Part shown: positions 23,504 through 26,784 of the stretch, piece by piece
How the letters are laid out: every line of letters begins with the position of its first letter
Numbering within the stretch: position 1 is the stretch's first letter
Assembly: GCA_022712815.1 (NCBI GenBank)
Contig: JAFLJW010000218.1
Location: forward strand, 1-26,784
Source: Pseudodesulfovibrio sp.
Lineage (GTDB): Bacteria; Desulfobacterota; Desulfovibrionia; Desulfovibrionales; Desulfovibrionaceae
Length of the DNA: 26,784 bases
Reading direction: 5' to 3'
Notes under the pieces: generated by a model
Database searches by the model: none
The model's input: only the letters and a program-made list of their open reading frames with translations
What the model was told of the DNA's origin: nothing
Position numbers and translations under genes: made by a program

Positions 23504-24013
23504 CTAAGTTAAAATGCGTTGAATCCGGATCTTCGCCTTCGCGAAACTCATCAAATACGTTTGCCAGTCTGCCGAGACATCCGTGAGATACGGCCAGTCT
23601 TCAGTTTCTGGTTCGAAGCCATCAAGCTCCATTGGGTAACCATTGGCAGCCAGGGTCTGAAAAATCACCTGTTCCACCAGGCCGGTCAGTTCATCCAGGA
23701 TGGCCGAAGACTGTAGCGTCTTCACACCACCGGTGGTTGTGTAACCGGCGTCCTTGTTCAAATAGATCTCAAGCCCCATCGTCTGAACGATGGAATGGGG
23801 GTCGCCTCTGTCAGGTACCTGCCCATGGGACAAAGGTCTGAATGCAACCGCCGGGAGATCCAAGGACTGCGGGGCGAAGCCTGACACCACCTCTCGAAAG
23901 ATCGTCAGTGTGGTTCCGCCACCGTAAGCAGCCTCCACGACATCCGTGATCTCCTGAGAAGCTGACAGTGCATTGGCAGCCAATATGCGGACCTGAGTAA
24001 ATTCTTTGCTCAC
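23504..24013 (-). CDS. Tail terminator / completion protein (169 aa)
   Basis: Caps the head-proximal end of the tube and would join the head in a phage. The sequence has a short N-terminal helix, FAPQSLDLPAVAFRPLSHGQ, then FFRGDPH-like VPDRGDPHSIVQTMGLEIYL and helical ILDELTGLVEQVIFQ; the C-terminal strand YLMSFAKAKIRIQRI is typical of U-like terminators. The GTG start at 24013 follows GGAG by eight bases. Placement immediately before the tube gene is the normal one. In this window no head-completion or capsid gene precedes it; lysis genes do. Confidence 0.72.
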   Translation of the reverse strand: MSKEFTQVRILAANALSASQEITDVVEAAYGGGTTLTIFREVVSGFAPQSLDLPAVAFRPLSHGQVPDRGDPHSIVQTMGLEIYLNKDAGYTTTGGVKTLQSSAILDELTGLVEQVIFQTLAANGYPMELDGFEPETEDWPYLTDVSADWQTYLMSFAKAKIRIQRILT

Positions 24014-24059
24014 AGTTCACGCTCCAGTTAAAGTTGAAGACATGGGCACCAGCCGTGTA

Positions 24060-24479
24060 TTAATTGCCCGCCGAGCCAACCCGATCGAAAGCGTCCTTGA
24101 CGCCACGAATCACGCCGGGCAGGTAATCACCTATTTTCTTGACGCCTAGTACGGCGGCAACAATCCAAAATGTAATTTGCAAAAACCAATCGGGGAGCAT
24201 TTCCCAGGCTTTGATCACTCCGGCGGCATCCTCGGGACAGAAGCCGCTCCAGACGAAGAACCCAATCCAGGCGAAAAATAAGACATCGTCTTTCCAACCT
24301 GCGTTTTCGAGTTGTTTCATTTCCCATTCATGGTTGAATTCCTGATCGCTACGAGCCAGCCGCATCCGATTATCCATGACCGCTTTCTTCAATTCCTGCT
24401 TGCGCTTAACCGAGTCCTTAACTCCATCGACAACAGCCCCCAGAAGCCCTGCGATTGCTCCAATGATAGGGATGGGCAT
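24060..24479 (-). CDS. Holin-like protein (GTA_holin_3TM type, 139 aa)
   Basis: Probable membrane protein of the lysis cassette. The N-terminal segment IPIIGAIAGLLGAVVDGV is hydrophobic; a charged helix follows (KRKQELKKAVMDNRMRLARS), then FNHEWEMKQLENAGWKDDVLFF, and two further membrane segments (VLFFAWIGFFVWSGF and FLQITFWIVAAVLGV) before the DYLPGVIRGVKDAF tail. The helix-FNHEWE-W-K-D order is the signature of the 'holin of 3 TMs' family first described from gene transfer agents. The ATG at 24479 lies two bases after the previous stop, suggesting coupling. Release of particles through the inner membrane is the known role in that family; here it is inferred. Confidence 0.82.
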   Translation of the reverse strand: MPIPIIGAIAGLLGAVVDGVKDSVKRKQELKKAVMDNRMRLARSDQEFNHEWEMKQLENAGWKDDVLFFAWIGFFVWSGFCPEDAAGVIKAWEMLPDWFLQITFWIVAAVLGVKKIGDYLPGVIRGVKDAFDRVGSAGN

Positions 24480-24481
24480 AA

Positions 24482-24883
24482 TTAACTCTCCTCTGTAATT
24501 TCGAGATTAAATTCTTCAATGTCCCAAAGACGTTCAAGAAAGAGATGGACAGCAGTGCGACTAATCAAGACGGCGGGTTGGCCCTCCAGTTCACCTCTCT
24601 TCTCACCAAGCAGGATGCAACCGCTGGTGTCTTTGACCCTGTTTCCTGCATGAAAAAGAATCCTTGACCGATCCTCCACCCCCATCACTTCGAAGGTAGG
24701 GCCGAAACGAGTTGAGAGAGTTCTCCCGCACCGGTAGGATTCTGCCGGGATACATGACTCGAACGGCGTATTGTCGAGCCAGGGATTCTCGATAGTGAAA
24801 CAGAAGAATTCACCGTTGACGAAAAGCCTACCCTGCGTAGCCCGGTCATCAATTTTGTCACGAACGAGTGTCAGTTCAACCAT
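24482..24883 (-). CDS. DUF5675-family protein of the lysis cassette (133 aa)
   Basis: Small protein of the DUF5675 pattern: VELTLVRDKIDDRATQGRLF, then FCFTIENPWLDNTPFESCIP, GPTFEVMGVEDRSRILFHAG, KDTSGCILLG and VLISRTAVHLFLERL. The conserved His in LFHAGN and Cys/Gly in SGCILLG suggest an enzyme resembling phage peptidoglycan hydrolases, and family members often sit beside holins; the activity is not proven by the sequence. I chose ATG at 24883 with AAAGGAGG upstream. An in-frame start 38 codons earlier has no ribosome site and would add an unrelated leader. It lies between two holin-like genes, so it is the best endolysin candidate in the window. Confidence 0.8.
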   Translation of the reverse strand: MVELTLVRDKIDDRATQGRLFVNGEFFCFTIENPWLDNTPFESCIPAESYRCGRTLSTRFGPTFEVMGVEDRSRILFHAGNRVKDTSGCILLGEKRGELEGQPAVLISRTAVHLFLERLWDIEEFNLEITEES

Positions 24884-25042
24884 GAAAAGAGCCTCCTTTA
24901 CCGTAGATGATGGTGTGAAAAATGCGCTCCCAGAGTCGGGCAATAGACCTTGCGAATTTCCGAGAAAATCCGAGTCGTAGTAGTCGACATTCAACATGAA
25001 GCGAGTTGAAACTATCTTGGAGGAAAGGCAGTCTTCGATGCC

Positions 25043-25534
25043 TCATTTTAAGCACCCATCAGCATTATCCACCTGATCGCGATACGCCTTCAAACGTGAC
25101 AGCAGCCAGGGCGGCATCCGCATGCCGAGTTCCGCCAAATGTTCAGATACAGAAAGAAATTCGTTCAAAGCTAGGTAGCAGACCATGAAGTCACGGGCAG
25201 GAGTGTCGAGCCAAGGGATGGCTCCATCCACAGCAAGGTCAAGCATGTGGGCAGTCATAATGGCCGCTACATACAAGATGAATTTGCCAATGCCACGCCA
25301 AAGTTTTCTAGAATTGACCTTCTGGGCCTTCCATGCACAATAGAATCCGAGAAAATAGTCTGCCAAAAACAGTATGACGAGAGCTTTAAATGCCAAGTCG
25401 ATACCACCCAAAAGCCAACTCAGCACACCTATGATGGCTGAACCACAAGCCTTGAAGGAGAATTCATCAAAAATGGGGCAGAAAAAATCTCGCCACTTAA
25501 GTCCAAAATCGATCAGTGGAGTGTTTGAACTCAT
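25043..25534 (-). CDS. Phage holin (class Phage_holin_4 / TcdE-like), 163 aa
   Basis: Inner-membrane pore former. After a short cytoplasmic start there are about four hydrophobic segments: CGSAIIGVLSWLLGGIDLAF, LVILFLADYFLGFYCAW, ILYVAAIMTAHMLDLAV and DFMVCYLALNEFLSVSEHL. The ADYFLG...W..AQ...NSRK-W-RG-GK-ILYV pattern and the NEF.S..EHLA.LG...P.WL end are those of the Phage_holin_4_1/TcdE family. I chose ATG at 25534 (AAGGA, 7-base spacing). A second in-frame ATG at 25639 has an even better ribosome site (GGGAGG, 8-base spacing) and would add 35 mostly basic residues (IRYRQKTHTWSRRFKSDHQ), giving a possible longer form. It is the first tail-cluster gene after the IS remnant. Confidence 0.85.
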   Translation of the reverse strand: MSSNTPLIDFGLKWRDFFCPIFDEFSFKACGSAIIGVLSWLLGGIDLAFKALVILFLADYFLGFYCAWKAQKVNSRKLWRGIGKFILYVAAIMTAHMLDLAVDGAIPWLDTPARDFMVCYLALNEFLSVSEHLAELGMRMPPWLLSRLKAYRDQVDNADGCLK

Positions 25535-25639
25535 TATGTTTTCCTTAAAGGCCGTGGTTCCGTTAAAAGCCTGATGATCAGACTTAAATCTACGGGACCA
25601 AGTGTGCGTTTTTTGTCGATAACGAATGCCGTCCCCCAT

Positions 25640-25982
25640 GGATCAGGCCTCCCTCTCGCTTTGGTTTTGAGACCCTAACCCTGGTTTTTCAGCTATTCGT
25701 CTCAGTTTCGAACAGTTTCAGCCTCAAACACACAAGCTGCTTAAATTGATGCAACATTTCTCTTGACAGACTTTCGGCAAAGGTATCCTAGGCTCACATT
25801 TTCGAGGCAGAACGAAAGTCCACCACGAAAACCATAAGCTCGAGAAAGTTGGATGAATTGAGATGAAAAGGAGATGGATGAAAGGAAAACAGCTGAAGAG
25901 CCAGATAAGCTAGCTGGTTATTATGATTGCCAAGCATCAATAGCTAAGAACTTTTGGGAAGCTTGAGCACCTTCCCCTATAG
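25640..25982. other. Leader region of the tail cluster, no confident gene
   Basis: About 340 bases between the holin and the IS3 fragment. Minus strand: GGGAGG at 25648-25653 forms the ribosome site for the longer holin start, and CAGTTTC occurs twice, 10 bases apart, at 25703-25709 and 25713-25719. No strong minus-strand -35/-10 pair was found. Plus strand: TTGACA at about 25764 with TATCCT 15 bases later is promoter-like but badly spaced. Two short overlapping plus-strand frames near 25863-25965 (the better one 30 codons, MDERKTAEEPDKLAGYYD) follow an AAGGAG and end before the IS3 fragment; they could be the stub of a truncated gene or chance. Confidence 0.5.
25703..25719. promoter_or_regulatory. 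Tandem CAGTTTC direct repeat, possible activator site
   Basis: Two CAGTTTC heptamers start exactly 10 bases apart, one helical turn, about 170 bases before the holin start. Spacing on one face of the helix is common for activator sites, and tailocin operons are known to use dedicated activators. No binding protein can be named. Confidence 0.3.
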
Positions 25983-26085
25983 TGCGCTTCACCCCGAAAT
26001 TCGGACCACTTACTAAGGTGGAATTTGCATCCTAAAATGACCTCGAAAGGAGGATGCAGATGGGCAAGAAACGAAGGACATTTAC
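25983..26085 (+). mobile_element. IS3-family fragment (left end), interrupted by the ISL3 element
   Basis: Begins TGCGCTTCACCCCGAAATTC and matches the complement of 1239 down to about 1137 with only a few differences (for example ACTTACTAAGG against ACTTGCTAAGG). It contains the terminal sequence, the Shine-Dalgarno and the first codons of orfA, then stops at the first base of the ISL3 end. Orientation is opposite to the copy at 1-1239, with both orfA-side ends facing inward towards the tail cluster. The rest of this IS3 copy may continue beyond the ISL3 element outside the window. Confidence 0.88.
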
Positions 26086-26116
26086 GGTTCTTCGACGTTT
26101 CATGTGGAATTCATGA
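26054..26116 (+). pseudogene. Truncated start of IS3 orfA
   Basis: Starts MQMGKKRRTFT, matching the opening of OrfA (MQMGKKRRRFT), then runs into ISL3 end sequence and stops after 20 codons. It is not functional. Confidence 0.8.
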
Positions 26117-26784
26117 AGAGACCATGAATTGAATGGGAGCGGCGATCAGGTAGACCATAATGATGAAGTTGGTCACATTTCGGTAGCCGCGCGCTCTGGC
26201 CCGTGCAGCCTGGAAGAGGCCGTTGAGACCTTCAAGGCGAGCATTTGTATGTAGTGACTGCCAGCGTTGAAGGATGCGGGGCAGATGTTTTTCAAACGTC
26301 GCCAAGGCCTTTCTCACCGGTTCCAGCATGGGATCATCTTCCACGTATTCCACCGCATGACGTAGAAAACGGGTGGCTCGCCATTTGGCGGCTTGTTTGG
26401 TTTTCGCTTTTCGGAACCAGCGTAAGAGTTCCTTGACCCGGAACGCCTTGGCTGTGACGAAGCCGCTTTCGACAAGTTCTTGAAGAGCATCTTCTTGTTG
26501 GAGTGTTCGAGAGGTTTCCAACGACTTGAGAACCGTCCACCGAGCCCCATTGGGCATCTGCCTGTCTTTGGCCTCCAGCCTTCTCACCTGGTCGACGGCG
26601 CGGGTAAACAGTTGAACCACATGAAACCAGTCAACCGTGACGGCAGCCGATTTGAAGTTTTCCTTAACAGCGGAAAGGAATGCTGGGGACATGTCACACA
26701 CGACCTCGCTGACGTTGTCCGGGTGACCGCCATGCGCCTCGATAAATTTGCAAAACTCTCTCAGGCACTGCTTCCCCCTGCCCT
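26086..26784 (-). mobile_element. ISL3-family insertion sequence, partial (cut by the window edge)
   Basis: The end at 26086, GGTTCTTCGACGTTTCATG, resembles the terminal repeats of ISL3-family elements and coincides with the break in the IS3 fragment. Between it and the transposase stop there are only 25 bases, as expected for an IS end. The other end and the target duplication (8 bp for this family) lie outside the window. Confidence 0.8.
26111..26784 (-). CDS. ISL3-family transposase, C-terminal part (runs off the window)
   Basis: The C-terminal part of a DDE_Tnp_ISL3 protein. The frame is open from the window edge (GRGKQCLREFCKFIEAHGG) through VSEVVCDMSPAFLSAV, where the Asp in CDMSPAF is a catalytic residue, then AAVTVDWFHVVQLF, a helical LLRWFRKAKTKQAAKWRATRF region and NARLEGLNGLFQAARARARG, which carries the catalytic Glu, then GYRNVTNFI near the end. 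These motifs are diagnostic. The first Met shown at 26701 is internal, not the start. The gene appears intact as far as it can be read. Confidence 0.95.
   Translation of the reverse strand, partial: GRGKQCLREFCKFIEAHGGHPDNVSEVVCDMSPAFLSAVKENFKSAAVTVDWFHVVQLFTRAVDQVRRLEAKDRQMPNGARWTVLKSLETSRTLQQEDALQELVESGFVTAKAFRVKELLRWFRKAKTKQAAKWRATRFLRHAVEYVEDDPMLEPVRKALATFEKHLPRILQRWQSLHTNARLEGLNGLFQAARARARGYRNVTNFIIMVYLIAAPIQFMVSS

Noticed and set aside
25560..25680. tRNA-like sequence upstream of the holin as an attachment site
   Set aside because: Some GC-rich tRNA-like words occur, but no cloverleaf, CCA end or T-loop could be assembled.
25764..25784. Plus-strand sigma-70 promoter TTGACA-N15-TATCCT
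   Set aside because: The spacing of 15 is too short and no clear gene lies downstream before the IS3 fragment.

Overview
The window holds one compact block of phage-tail genes, almost all on the minus strand and read from right to left, bounded by insertion sequences. No rRNA, tRNA or housekeeping gene is present, so the host can only be guessed. The IS types and the style of the tail and lysis proteins suggest a Gram-negative proteobacterium, perhaps a Desulfovibrionales-type anaerobe (inference from general impression only). The tail type is non-contractile and siphovirus/lambda-like: there are tail terminator, tube, G/GT-like chaperone, tape-measure, M-, L- and K-like tip and J-like hub genes, and no sheath, baseplate-wedge or spike genes.

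Layout, in order of transcription (high to low coordinates). 26784-26086 is the 3' part of an ISL3-family element that has inserted into a fragment of an IS3-family element (25983-26085). 25640-25982 has no clear gene. 25534-24060 is a lysis cassette: a class-4 type holin with two possible starts, a DUF5675-like protein and a 3-TM holin-like protein. 24013-14377 is the tail machine: terminator, tube, chaperone G plus a start-less -1 frame extension, tape measure, three small tip proteins including an NlpC/P60 peptidase, and a 1275-residue hub protein with fused I-like and J-like parts. A hairpin-plus-T-tract terminator lies just after the hub gene.

14252-2100 is a receptor-binding array of three cassettes, each opened by a paralogous adapter of about 260 residues. 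Cassette A has a glycine-rich adhesin and a small protein. Cassette B has an 1103-residue multi-domain fibre, a mini-ORF, a DUF4376-like chaperone and a very acidic small protein. Cassette C has a second 1137-residue fibre, the same mini-ORF and only a decayed scrap of the chaperone gene. 1581-2100 is AT-rich and mostly empty. 1371-1580 is a small HTH DNA-binding protein, and 42-1239 is an almost complete IS3-family element.

The genes fit one job: build a flexible tail, load it with several alternative receptor-binding tips, and lyse the producer to release it. No terminase, portal, protease, capsid or connector gene occurs in the window, and the lysis genes sit directly ahead of the tail terminator gene. 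That order resembles an F-type (flexible) tailocin more than an ordinary prophage. The right side is cut by IS elements and the window ends there, so a nearby head module cannot be excluded.
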